A stretch of 64,000 bases of DNA, taken from Thiocapsa sp. GTDB lineage: Bacteria; Pseudomonadota; Gammaproteobacteria; Chromatiales; Chromatiaceae. The translations under genes and the position numbers were made by a program. This document shows positions 1 through 8,934 of this stretch, in pieces. The notes below the pieces were generated by a model. The model saw nothing but the letters and a program-made list of their open reading frames with translations, searched no databases and was not told the DNA's origin. How positions within the stretch are numbered: the first letter of the stretch is position 1; each line of letters starts with the position of its first letter. The DNA is taken from positions 186,001-250,000 of the forward strand of contig NZ_CP073760.1 in assembly GCF_018399035.1 (NCBI RefSeq). The letters run 5' to 3'.

Positions 1-2
1 AA

Positions 3-425
3 CGCTACTACCTCCTCGGCGCCTTCGGCTGGCATCTCTACCTGCACCGTTTCGTTGATTCGGATCCGGATCGCGGCCTTCATGATCACCCCTGGGGACA
101 TGCCTTGAGCTTGGTGCTCTCGGGCGGCTATGACGAGATCCGCGGCCTCGACAGCGACTCGGAGCAGACCCAGGTGCGCTTCTGCGCTCCGGGGCGATTC
201 AACAGGCTGCGTGGCTCGGATTATCACCGCGTGGTCCTGCGTGCGGGCGTGCCGGCGTGGACGCTCTTCCTGCATGGCCCGAGGATCAAGGGCTGGGGAT
301 TCCGTCGAGGCGGGTCCGTCCAGGTGATGGCGAAGGACTGCAACGAGTTTCGACATCGGGATTGGTGGAAACATGCACCGACGGGTGCGCAGATCCGCGC
401 GACCGCGCGGAGCCGGACTCGGTGA
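3..425 (+). CDS. Cupin-like hypothetical protein, 5' end outside the window
   Basis: The reading frame is open from the first bases and ends with TGA at 423-425, so about 140 C-terminal residues are visible. An HDHPW motif near the start, a following SGGY, and a later HRV and TLFLHG pattern suggest a small cupin-type beta barrel, with the His residues possibly binding metal. Proteins with an LHDHPW-type motif occur as uncharacterised single-domain proteins; no reaction can be assigned. Its stop overlaps the GTG start of the next gene, so the two are probably translated together. The family assignment is an inference from motif spacing only. Confidence 0.55.
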   Translation, partial: RYYLLGAFGWHLYLHRFVDSDPDRGLHDHPWGHALSLVLSGGYDEIRGLDSDSEQTQVRFCAPGRFNRLRGSDYHRVVLRAGVPAWTLFLHGPRIKGWGFRRGGSVQVMAKDCNEFRHRDWWKHAPTGAQIRATARSRTR

Positions 426-703
426 GGTCTGCGGGGCTATGTCGGTTTCGCCTTCGGGCGCTTGTCATCCTCATGGCGGGCCTTGCGGGATGTGGCGGTA
501 CTCCCACAGGAGCCGGCAGCGACGAGCTGCCCGTCGGCTGCCTCGTCAAACCCGACCCCGGGGCTTGCCGCTCCAATCAGCTCGGGTTCTATTACGACTA
601 CCGAGACGATCGCTGCAAGGCATTCAGCTACGGCGGTTGTGCGGGTCGGGTGCCGTTCCCGACCCTGCAGCGTTGCTTGGAATTTTGCGGGGCGAAGCGA
701 TAA
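422..703 (+). CDS. Small lipoprotein with a Kunitz/BPTI-type domain
   Basis: This is a 93-residue protein. GTG 422 is chosen as start because it overlaps the upstream TGA by four bases, follows a GGAG at 409-412 and gives a clean lipoprotein signal (hydrophobic stretch 11-22, lipobox LAGC, Cys24). Residues 40-89 carry six cysteines (40, 49, 65, 73, 85, 89) spaced 8-15-7-11-3; BPTI has 8-15-7-12-3. The FxYGGC core after Cys65 is present. The residue after Cys49, which is P1 in Kunitz inhibitors, is Arg50, as expected for a trypsin-like target. The predicted role is a membrane-anchored protease inhibitor in the periplasm or outer membrane. Kunitz domains are mainly known from animals and are uncommon in bacteria. 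Inhibitory activity is inferred. Confidence 0.8.
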   Translation: MRSAGLCRFRLRALVILMAGLAGCGGTPTGAGSDELPVGCLVKPDPGACRSNQLGFYYDYRDDRCKAFSYGGCAGRVPFPTLQRCLEFCGAKR

Positions 704-750
704 GGCAGCTGCTTGAACGCCGTCATCCGTTCTCGGCCGTCGTCGCCGCA

Positions 751-806
751 TAGGCGATTTCCGGGGGGCATCTCGCCCGTGTAGGGGCGACTGAAGTCGC
801 CCCTAC
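751..806. repeat. REP-like palindrome, half copy of a MITE-like repeat; possible bidirectional terminator
   Basis: The stretch begins GGCGATTTCCGGG and ends in a perfect inverted repeat at 781-806, with arms GTAGGGGCGACT and AGTCGCCCCTAC two bases apart. The same two parts recur, in the same order, in the complete element at 58347-58458. It lies between two convergent genes (the Kunitz lipoprotein and lpd), so the hairpin could end transcription from both sides. No T-tract follows. Confidence 0.65.
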
Positions 807-818
807 CTCTGTCCGGCA

Positions 819-2543
819 TCAGCGCTTCTTCGGCGGCAGCAGATCCGTGATCGATCCGTGCGCCATCTCGGCGGCGAGGCCGATGGTCTCGTTCAGGGTC
901 GGGTGCGGATGGATGGTCAGACCGATGTCTTCCATATCGGCGCCCATCTCGAGCGCCAAGACGGTCTCGCCGATCAGCTCACCGGCGTTCGGGCCGACGA
1001 TGCCGGCACCCAGGATACGTTTGGTTTCCGGATCGAACAGGAGCTTGGTCAGGCCCTCGTCGCGGTGGATGCCGAGTGCGCGACCGCTCGCCGCCCAGGG
1101 GAAGACGCCCTTCTCGTAGGCGATACCCTTGGCCTTGGCATCGGTCTCCGTGAGGCCCATCCAGGCCACCTCGGGGTCGGTGTAGGCGACCGACGGGATG
1201 GTCATGGGATCGAAGAGGGCCGGCATCCCGGCGATCACCTCGGCCGCGACCTTGGCCTCGTGGGTCGCCTTGTGGGCGAGCATCGGTCCGCCGACGACGT
1301 CGCCGATGGCAAAGATGTTCGGCACGTTGGTGCGCATGTGGGCATCGACCTTGATGAACCCGTGCTGATCGACCTTCACGCCGGCGGCCTCGGCGTTGAC
1401 GAGCTTGCCGTTCGGGCGTCGGCCGATGGCGACCAGCACCTTGTCGTAGGTCTCCTCGCCCGGTTTTTTGCCTTCGAAGACCACCTTGATGCCTTCGGCG
1501 GTGGCGCTCATCTGCGCGACCTTGGTCTCGAGTCGGATCGTGCTGTAGCGCTTCTTGATGACCTTTTCGAGCGCACGCACCAGATCGATGTCCGCACCCG
1601 GCATCAACTGATCCTTCATCTCGACGACCTCGACGGTCGAGCCGAGTGCGCTGTAGACGCTCGCCATCTCGAGCCCGATGATGCCGCCGCCGACGATCAG
1701 GAGACGCTCGGGGATGTCCGCGATCTCGAGCGCGTCGGTGGAGTCCATCACCCGCGGGTCGTCATGCGGAAAGCCCGGGATCTTCATGGGCGCGGAGCCG
1801 CAGGCGATGATGCAGTGATCGAACAGAATCCGCACTGAACCACCGGGTTGTGCCACGGCGATCCGATTGGGTGCCTCGAAGCGACCGGTGCCCTGGATTA
1901 CCTCGACCCGACGTTGCTTCGCCATGGCCGCGAGACCGCCGGTCAGCTTGGCGACCACCTGCTCCTTGCCGGCGCGCATCTTGTCCAGATCAATCGTCGG
2001 CTCGCCGAAGGTCACGCCCATGGCGCCCAGGGTCTTGACCTCTTCGAGGATGGCCGCGGTGTGCAGCAATGCTTTGGAGGGGATACAGCCGACGTTCAGA
2101 CAGACGCCGCCGAGGGTGTCGTAGCGCTCGATCAGGACGACCTTCTTGCCGAGGTCGGCGGCGCGGAAGGCGGCGGTGTAGCCGCCGGGGCCGGCACCGA
2201 GCACCACGACCTCGGTAACGATCTCCTGAGAGGCGGCGGACGTGCTCCCGGATTCTTTGCCCGCTTCGGTCCTGCCGGCAGCCTGCGCCGCCTTGACCTC
2301 GAGCGTCATGATGAGCGTGCCTTCCGAGATCCGATCGCCGACCGCGACCTCGACGCTGCGCACGATCCCGGCACGCGGCGCCGGGATCTCCATGCTCGCC
2401 TTATCGCTTTCGAGTGTGATCAGCGACGCCTCTTCGATCACCGAATCGCCCGGGGAGACCAAAACCTCGATGACCTCCACGTCTTTGAAGTCCCCGATGT
2501 CCGGTACCTTGACTTCGATGATGTCGCCGCTCTTGTCGTTCAT
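819..2543 (-). CDS. lpdA: Dihydrolipoyl dehydrogenase (E3) with N-terminal lipoyl domain
   Basis: This is the E3 component of the pyruvate dehydrogenase complex, which reoxidises dihydrolipoamide with FAD and NAD+. The 574-residue protein starts with a lipoyl domain (about 5-80, lipoylated Lys48 in ESDKA). A flexible linker follows, then the flavoprotein: the FAD loop GAGPGG at 116-121, the redox pair Cys148/Cys153 (GGVCLNVGC), an NAD-binding GGGIIG, and the C-terminal HPHPTLNE with the active-site His. An E3 with its own lipoyl domain is known in several bacteria. ATG 2543 was chosen because the lipoyl domain begins right after it; an upstream in-frame start would add nine residues. It is the last gene of aceE-aceF-lpd, 196 nt after aceF. 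Confidence 0.97.
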   Translation of the reverse strand: MNDKSGDIIEVKVPDIGDFKDVEVIEVLVSPGDSVIEEASLITLESDKASMEIPAPRAGIVRSVEVAVGDRISEGTLIMTLEVKAAQAAGRTEAGKESGSTSAASQEIVTEVVVLGAGPGGYTAAFRAADLGKKVVLIERYDTLGGVCLNVGCIPSKALLHTAAILEEVKTLGAMGVTFGEPTIDLDKMRAGKEQVVAKLTGGLAAMAKQRRVEVIQGTGRFEAPNRIAVAQPGGSVRILFDHCIIACGSAPMKIPGFPHDDPRVMDSTDALEIADIPERLLIVGGGIIGLEMASVYSALGSTVEVVEMKDQLMPGADIDLVRALEKVIKKRYSTIRLETKVAQMSATAEGIKVVFEGKKPGEETYDKVLVAIGRRPNGKLVNAEAAGVKVDQHGFIKVDAHMRTNVPNIFAIGDVVGGPMLAHKATHEAKVAAEVIAGMPALFDPMTIPSVAYTDPEVAWMGLTETDAKAKGIAYEKGVFPWAASGRALGIHRDEGLTKLLFDPETKRILGAGIVGPNAGELIGETVLALEMGADMEDIGLTIHPHPTLNETIGLAAEMAHGSITDLLPPKKR

Positions 2544-2739
2544 GGTGTGATTCTTCTCTTGGGGCCGCAATGGCCGCGCGATGATGATGGCTCGATAGCG
2601 CCCAATGCTAGACGAAAGCGTGTCGCGAGGCGAAACCCTCGGCCCTATTCACTGCATTGGGTTCGGGCGTCGCGCTCGGACCCGGGGCGCGGGCATCGGA
2701 CTCCGGAGCCCGAGCCGCGACGCCGGCGCTTGCCTGGCC

Positions 2740-4476
2740 TCACAGCAGAAGCTGACGAAGATCCCCGAGCAGCTCCCCGAGCAGGTTGGTGAAGCGCGCC
2801 CCGTCCGCGCCGTCGACGACACGGTGATCGTACGACAGCGACAGCGGCAGCATGAGGCGCGGCTCGAAGCTCTGGCCGTTCCAGACCGGCTTGGTCGTCG
2901 CGCGCGAGACCCCGAGGATGGCGACCTCCGGCGCGTTCACGATCGGCGTGAAGGCGGTGCCGCCGATACCGCCGAGGCTGGAGATGGAGAAGCAGCCACC
3001 CTGCATGTCGCCCGGCAGCAGCTTGCCGGCGCGTGCCTTCTCACCGAGCTCGGTGAGCTCCGCGGCCAGGGCAAAGATGCCCTTCTTGTCGACGTCGCGC
3101 ACGACCGGGACGACCAGGCCCTGCGGCGTATCCACCGCCACGCCGATATGGGTGAAGTGCTTGAGCACCAGACCCTCGCCGTCCGCCGTCAGCGACGCCT
3201 TGAGCACCGGCATCCGATTCAGGGCGGTGGCGACCGCCTTGAGCAGGAAGGGGACGAAGGTCAGCTTGATGCCCTTCTCGGCGGCCTGCGCCTTTTGCGC
3301 CTTGCGGAAGTCTTCCAGCGAGGTGATGTCCGCCTCGTCGAACTGCGTGACGTGCGGCACCGAGAGCCAGCAGCGGTGCAGATGCCGACCGCTGAGCTTC
3401 TTGATGCGCGACAGCTCGGTGACCTCGATCGGGCCGAATTTGGCGTAATCGATCTCGGGGGCGGCGGGCAAGGCGAAGGGCAGGGCGCCGCCGGACCCGG
3501 TCGGGGCACCTTGCGCGAGCGATTGCTTGACGAAGCCCTGGACGTCGTCTTTGAGCACGCGCCCCTTCGGCCCCGACCCCTTCACGAAGGTCAGGTCGAC
3601 GCCGAGCTCACGCGCGAAACGTCTCACGGTGGGGCTCGCATGCGCCTTGCGGCCCTTGGCGATGGCGGCCATGTCCTCCGGGCGCGGCAGCACCGGAGCG
3701 GGTCTGCGCTCGGATTCACCGGGCGCGCGTTTGGCGCTCGATGCCGGCCCCGGCGGTGCCTCGAGCTCTTCGGCCGTGTTCGCGGCCGTCGGCGCGGCGG
3801 TTGCGATCGGCTCGCCGCTGTGGACCTCGCCGTCGGTGCGCAGTGTCAGGACGAGATCGCCTTGATTCAGGGTATCCCCCGCCTTGACGGCCAGCTCCTC
3901 GACGACCCCCGCGTAGGGCGAGGGGATCTCCATGGTCGCCTTGTCGCTCTCGAGCGTGAGGAGCGACTGGTCGACCTCGATGCGATCCCCCGGAGCAATC
4001 AGGACCTCGATCACCGGGATGTCCGCGAAATCGCCGATGTCGGGCAGGACCACGGAGATGGTCTCGCCGCTGCTCGGCGCACGCGGCGGGGTCGACTTCG
4101 GAGCCTGCGGCGATGCCGAAGCAGGGGCTGCCAGACGCGGTGTCGCGGGACCAGCGCCCCGCTCGCTCGCCGCGGCTTGTGCAGATTGCCCTTCGGCTGA
4201 GGTCTCCTTGGATGGAGCCTCCTCGGAATCAGCCCCATCGGTCTCCAGTGTCATCAGCAGATCCCCCTGACTGATTCGATCGCCGACCTTGATCTTCAAC
4301 GCTCGAATGACCCCCGCCAACGGCGCGGGGATCTCGATGGTCGCCTTGTCGCTCTCCAGGCTGAGGATCGATTGCTCGGCCTCGATCCGGTCACCCGGCG
4401 CGACGAGGATCTCGATCACCTCGACGTCCGAGAAGTCCCCGATGTCCGGCAGCAGAATGTCTTCGACGGTTGCCAC
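2740..4476 (-). CDS. aceF: Pyruvate dehydrogenase E2, dihydrolipoyl acetyltransferase
   Basis: E2 takes the acetyl group from E1 and passes it to CoA, and forms the core of the complex. The 578 residues comprise two lipoyl domains (Lys44 and Lys179, each in ESDKAT), Ala/Pro-rich linkers, a peripheral subunit-binding domain at about 279-312 and a C-terminal catalytic domain ending with DHRVVDG (His551). Two lipoyl domains, rather than the three of E. coli, is common outside the enterics. The start is GTG 4476, preceded by a strong GGGAGGA ribosome site six bases upstream. A 210-bp double-hairpin repeat separates it from aceE. Confidence 0.97.
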   Translation of the reverse strand: MATVEDILLPDIGDFSDVEVIEILVAPGDRIEAEQSILSLESDKATIEIPAPLAGVIRALKIKVGDRISQGDLLMTLETDGADSEEAPSKETSAEGQSAQAAASERGAGPATPRLAAPASASPQAPKSTPPRAPSSGETISVVLPDIGDFADIPVIEVLIAPGDRIEVDQSLLTLESDKATMEIPSPYAGVVEELAVKAGDTLNQGDLVLTLRTDGEVHSGEPIATAAPTAANTAEELEAPPGPASSAKRAPGESERRPAPVLPRPEDMAAIAKGRKAHASPTVRRFARELGVDLTFVKGSGPKGRVLKDDVQGFVKQSLAQGAPTGSGGALPFALPAAPEIDYAKFGPIEVTELSRIKKLSGRHLHRCWLSVPHVTQFDEADITSLEDFRKAQKAQAAEKGIKLTFVPFLLKAVATALNRMPVLKASLTADGEGLVLKHFTHIGVAVDTPQGLVVPVVRDVDKKGIFALAAELTELGEKARAGKLLPGDMQGGCFSISSLGGIGGTAFTPIVNAPEVAILGVSRATTKPVWNGQSFEPRLMLPLSLSYDHRVVDGADGARFTNLLGELLGDLRQLLL

Positions 4477-4489
4477 GCTCTGTCCTCCC

Positions 4490-4699
4490 TAAACCGCATC
4501 CGGGGCGAGCACACCAGATCCTTGTGTTGCGCCGCTCGGTTCGACCCGAGCGCCTCGTCCCGGACGCGGTCCAGTCATCGATAGATAAATATCCTAAACC
4601 GCGTCGACCGAGCCCTTCTTTGGTGCTTCGTCGTCGGTCGACTCGCCGTATCGCCGCATGGGATGACGGACGCGGTTTAGCGCGGTTCAGCGCGGTTCA
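4490..4699 (-). repeat. Double-hairpin intergenic repeat, diverged copy D
   Basis: Read on the minus strand, this begins at the aceE stop codon and runs to just before the aceF ribosome site. It has the same plan as copies A-C in the T6SS cluster: TAAACCGCG, a spacer, CGCGGTTTA, an AT-rich hinge, an ACCGCGTC motif, a spacer, then GCGGTTTAG. The spacers differ from the other copies. The start is elaborated into tandem TGAACCGCGC units, the first of which supplies the aceE stop. Two stem-loops between E1 and E2 could affect mRNA processing or the E1:E2 ratio; that role is inferred. Confidence 0.6.
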
Positions 4700-7350
4700 G
4701 ATCGTCACCGGGTTGGGTTTTTCCGGGTCGATGCGGTATTTGCGAATCGCCTCGGAGACCGTCGCGGTCGGGATCTCGCCCTCGTCCGCCAATGCCTTGA
4801 GGGCCGCGACGACGATGTAGTAACGATTCACCTCGAAGAATTTCCGCAGCTGGCTGCGCATATCGCTCCGCCCGAAGCCGTCCGTACCGAGCACCAAGTA
4901 GTGTCGCGGGATGTAGGGGCGGATCTGGTCGGCGTAGGTCCGGACATAGTCGGTGGCGGCGACGATCGGGCCTTGGGTCCCGGCCAGCTGCTCCTCGACA
5001 TAGGTCGTGCGCTGGGGCTGGTCGGGGTGGAGCATGTTCCAGCGTTCCACATCGATGCCTTCGCGCCGCAGCTCGTTGAAGCTGGTGACGCTCCAGACAT
5101 CCGCACCGACGCCGAAATCCTTGGCGAGCAGCTCGGCCGCGGCCAAGACCTCGCGCAGGATGGTCCCGGCCCCGAGCAGCTGGACCCGATGGGTGTGCTC
5201 TTCGCCTTGATGGACCGGATACATGCCCTTGAGGATCCCGGCCTCGGCATCTTCCGGCAGCGCCGGCTGAACATAGTTCTCGTTCATCGCCGTGACGTAG
5301 TAGAAGACGTTTTCCTTCTCCCGATACATCCGGCGCAGGCCGTCCTGGATGATGACGGCGAGCTCGTAGGCATAGGCCGGGTCGTAGGCGACACAGTTCG
5401 GGATGGTCGCGGCGACCACCATGCTGTGGCCGTCCTGATGCTGTAGACCCTCGCCGGCGAGCGTGGTGCGTCCGGCGGTGCCGCCGATCAGGAAACCCCG
5501 TGCCTGCATGTCGCCCGCCGCCCAGGCCAGATCCCCGATGCGCTGGAACCCGAACATGGAATAGTAGATGTAGAAGGGGATCATGCTCTGGCCGTGGTTC
5601 GCATAGGCGGTGGCCGCCGCGATCCAGGACGACATGGCGCCCGCCTCGTTGATGCCTTCCTGCAGGATCTGACCCTTCTTGTCTTCGCGGTAGTACATCA
5701 CCTGATCGGCATCGACCGGCTCGTAAAGCTGGCCGATCGAGGAGTAGATGCCGAGCTGGCGGAACATGCCCTCCATGCCGAAGGTGCGCGCCTCGTCCGG
5801 AACGATGGGGACCAAGTACTTGCCGATCGCCTTGTCGCGCACCAGGATCGTGAGGATGCGCACCAGCGCCATGGTGGTCGACATCTCCTTGTCGCCGCTG
5901 CCTTCCAGGAGCGACTTGAAGGCATCCAGCGCGGGGATCGGCAGCACCGCAGCCTCGTCGCGGCGCGCCGGCAGGAAGCCGCCGAGTCGCTCGCGGACCT
6001 CGTGCATGTACTGCATCTCGGGGCTGTCCTGCGGCGGTTTGTAGAAGGGCGCGGCGCCGATCTGGTCGTCCGAGATCGGAATATTGAAGCGGTCGCGGAA
6101 GGCTTTGAGATGCGTCTCGCCCATCTTTTTTTGCGAGTGGGTGATGTTCATGCCCTCGCCGGCGACACCCATGCCGTAACCCTTCACGGTCTTGGCCAAG
6201 ATCACCGTCGGCTTGCCGTTCATCCGCATCGCCGCGTCGTAGGCGGCATAGACCTTGACCGGGTCATGGCCGCCGCGGTTGAGACGCCAGATGTCCTCGT
6301 CGGTCATGTTGGCGACCATGTCTTTGAGCTCGGCATACTTGCCGAAGAAATGCTCGCGGGTGTAGGCGCCGCCCTTGGCCTTGTAGGCTTGGTAGTCGCC
6401 GTCGAGGCATTCCTCCATGCGCTTGAGCAGCAGCCCCTGCTTGTCGCGGGCGAACAAGGGGTCCCAGTAGCTCCCCAGACGACCTTGACGACGTTCCAGC
6501 CGGCCCCGCGAAAGACCGCTTCGAGCTCCTGGATGATCTTGCCGTTGCCGCGTACCGGTCCGTCGAGACGCTGCAGGTTGCAGTTGACGACGAACACCAG
6601 GTTGTCCAGGCGTTCGCGTGCCGCCAAGGAGATGGCGCCCAGCGATTCGGGCTCATCCATCTCGCCGTCGCCCAGGAAGGCCCAGACCTTACGCTCGCTC
6701 GTGTTGACCAGCTCCCGGTCGTTCAGATAGCGCATGAAGCGTGCCTGGTAGATGGCCATCAGCGGACCCAACCCCATCGAGACGGTCGGGAACTGCCAGA
6801 AGTTGGGCATCAACCAGGGGTGCGGATAGGAGGACAGGCCGTTGCCGTCGACCTCTTGGCGGAAGTTGTAGAGCTGCTCCTCGCTGATGCGTCCTTCCAG
6901 AAACGCGCGGGCATAGATGCCGGGCGCCGCGTGGCCTTGGAAGAAGATCAGATCACCGCCGTGATCCTTGTCGCGCGCACGGAAGAAGTGGTTGTAGCCC
7001 ACGTCGACCAGGGTTGCGGAGGAGGCGAAGCTCGAGATGTGACCCCCGAGCTCGGTCGAGAGCCGGTTCGCCTGCACCACCATCGCCATGGCGTTCCAGC
7101 GCACGAAGGAGCGGATGCGTCGTTCCATCGCGCGATCGCCGGGGAAGCGCTCCTGCTGCTGCACCGGAATGGTGTTCACGTAGGCGGTGTTGGCGGTGAA
7201 CGGGAGATAAGCCCCCGAGCGGCGCGCCTTGTCGATCAGTCGCTCGAGCAAAAAATGGGCGCGCTCGACGCCTTCGTTCTCGAGCACGGCCTCGAGCGAA
7301 TCGAGCCATTCCTGTGTCTCTTGAGGATCGATATCGGGCTTGTTGGTCAT
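4697..7350 (-). CDS. aceE: Pyruvate dehydrogenase E1, homodimeric; one-base frameshift
   Basis: E1 decarboxylates pyruvate with thiamine diphosphate and acetylates E2. The first part (7350 to about 6473) runs from ATG 7350 through the ThDP motif GDGEMDEP...NCNLQ to KVVWG. The second part (about 6476 to 4697) continues in another frame from [10 protein letters not shown] to the normal C-terminus. The two parts join exactly if one G is added to the minus-strand GGGG run at 6473-6476, giving WGSYWD and 884 residues, against 887 in E. coli. No internal domain is lost. The same kind of one-base G/C loss occurs in four other genes here, so a sequencing error is the likelier explanation. First gene of aceE-aceF-lpd. 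A TATACT hexamer (minus strand, 7399-7404) lies about 50 bases upstream of the start. Confidence 0.93.
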
Positions 7351-7512
7351 GATGTTTCCCGGAAGCGGTCGAAGCGGTCGGCACGGGCAAAGCGCGGAGT
7401 ATATCAGCGCTCCAGGTTTGCAATGGTTAGAATTCGGGCGGTCAATGTATGGCGGGCGGGGGTGTTAGCCTCCAGCCCTTAGCCCTCAGCTTTTTACCTT
7501 TAACCTTTGGGG

Positions 7513-7959
7513 TCAAAGCTCACTCGGGTAGAAATCGAAATCAAGGATCCGGTCAATCGCGTAGGGGCAGGCTTGGGGGAAGCGCTCGGGGCTCAACAGG
7601 GTCTCGCGCGCGGCAATGTCGACGGCGTCGGGGTAGGCATCCTCGACGGCCTCCGGCACGTAAGGCTTCACGCTGGGGCTTGACTGGATCTGACGCTGAA
7701 TCTGTTTGCGCTGCTCGATGATACTGCTGCGCCAGCGCGTGCTGCGGTAGGCCGGCTGAAACTGCCACTTCAACAGGTGGGCCAGCAGGACGACCAGGCG
7801 GTTCGCGATCTCGTTGCGCTCTTTCTTCCCCATGCTGTCCAGCTCCTCCGCCAGATCGTCCGTGTTCACCTCGTCGAAGCGATGCTGGCGGATCAGCTCC
7901 GCGGCCTTCAAGGTCCAGGCGTGGAAATCGGTCTGGTAAAGATCGGAAAGCGTGCTCAT
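7513..7959 (-). CDS. DUF29 family protein
   Basis: This 148-residue protein has the DUF29 pattern: an N-terminal LYQTDFHAWT, an ELDSMGK block followed by NRLVVLLAHLLKWQ, and a C-terminal FPQACPYAIDRILD with a DFYP ending. Its function is unknown; the family is abundant in cyanobacteria and purple bacteria and often occurs in many copies. ATG 7959 was chosen because GAGGAC lies just upstream and homology starts there; a longer open frame would run back into cobM. It begins 10 bases after the cobM stop and is probably cotranscribed with it. Confidence 0.85.
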   Translation of the reverse strand: MSTLSDLYQTDFHAWTLKAAELIRQHRFDEVNTDDLAEELDSMGKKERNEIANRLVVLLAHLLKWQFQPAYRSTRWRSSIIEQRKQIQRQIQSSPSVKPYVPEAVEDAYPDAVDIAARETLLSPERFPQACPYAIDRILDFDFYPSEL

Positions 7960-7969
7960 CGCGGTGTCC

Positions 7970-8758
7970 TCAGGTCTCGGGTGTCCGCTCGCCACGGCGG
8001 AAACCGTGGCCGAAGTCGGGGGCGTAGAGCCGGGACATCTCGATGTCGGTGCGCGCGCGTGCACCGAGGGCCGGGCTTGCGAGGATCATGGCCTGGCGGT
8101 CGATCCCGGCGGCGCGGCATTGCTCGGCAATGTCCGCGAGCGTGCCGCGCAGGACACGTTCCTCGCCCGGCCAGGTCGCCTTCTCCACGACAACGATGGG
8201 GGCGGAGTCAGGCCAGTCGGCGCTGCGCAGTGCCTCGATGACCGCATCGATGTGGGCGATCGAGAGAAAGATGCAGAGCGAGCAACGATGGCGCGCCAAG
8301 GCATCGAGCGACTCGCGCTCGGGCATCGGCGTGCGTCCCTCGATGCGGGTGAGGATGACCGTTTGGGTCACCTCCGGAAGGGTCAGTGTCTCGCCCGCGG
8401 CCGCGGCCGAGGCCATGGCCGAGGAGACGCCGGGCACGATGCCGACCGGGATCCCGGCGCGGTCCAAGGGCCCTGCCATCTCCGCCAGCGCGCCGTACAG
8501 CGCCGGGTCGCCGGTCTGAAGACGCACGACCGTCGCGTGGCATTGTGCCCGATCCATCAGCCAGCCGGTGATCTCGCCGAGATCCATGCCCTTGGAGTCG
8601 GCAACGTCGCAGCCGGGCGACGCCCATTGCAGGGCGGCCCGGGAGACGAGCGATCCGGCGTAGAGAACGGCCCCGGCCTCGCCCAATAGACGACTGCCGC
8701 GGACCGTGATCAAATCGGCCGCACCCGGACCGGCGCCGACGAACCAGACTTTACCCAT
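7970..8758 (-). CDS. cobM: Precorrin-4 C11-methyltransferase
   Basis: This SAM-dependent enzyme methylates C-11 of precorrin-4 (CobM) or cobalt-precorrin-4 (CbiF) in corrin ring synthesis. The 262 residues start with VWFVGAGPGAADLITVRG, the SAM-binding start of the tetrapyrrole methylase fold. RLQTGDPALYG follows, then IVPGVSSAMASAAA, the typical second motif. Sequence alone does not separate CobM from CbiF. It is divergent from the cobyrinate a,c-diamide synthase gene at 8935, with a 176-nt shared upstream region in which I see no B12-riboswitch box. Confidence 0.93.
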   Translation of the reverse strand: MGKVWFVGAGPGAADLITVRGSRLLGEAGAVLYAGSLVSRAALQWASPGCDVADSKGMDLGEITGWLMDRAQCHATVVRLQTGDPALYGALAEMAGPLDRAGIPVGIVPGVSSAMASAAAAGETLTLPEVTQTVILTRIEGRTPMPERESLDALARHRCSLCIFLSIAHIDAVIEALRSADWPDSAPIVVVEKATWPGEERVLRGTLADIAEQCRAAGIDRQAMILASPALGARARTDIEMSRLYAPDFGHGFRRGERTPET

Positions 8759-8934
8759 GCCGAACCTTACCCATTAGAGTGTGCTCGCTGTCGACTTGCG
8801 GTGCATGGCATCGGCGAAGAGGCTTCCGGCACGGTGGCTCGAGCCGACAGCATAGATGGCCGGTCGATCGGGGCGCAATGCGTCCGGCCGTGCCGGTTCG
8901 TCGTCTTCCACACGCTCGCATCGACCTTTGAGCC

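Noticed and set aside
781..806. CRISPR-like palindromic repeat
   Set aside because: Only single dispersed copies exist, with no regular spacers and no cas genes anywhere in the window.
2605..4200. Long open frame (531 codons) on the plus strand
   Set aside because: It is antisense to aceF, which has complete domain motifs; its translation is Arg/Asp/Gly-rich with no motif. GC-rich DNA commonly produces such shadows.
6470..6480. Programmed frameshift in aceE
   Set aside because: There is no slippery heptamer with stimulatory structure that I can see, E1 is not known to be frameshifted, and identical G/C-run losses occur in four unrelated genes.
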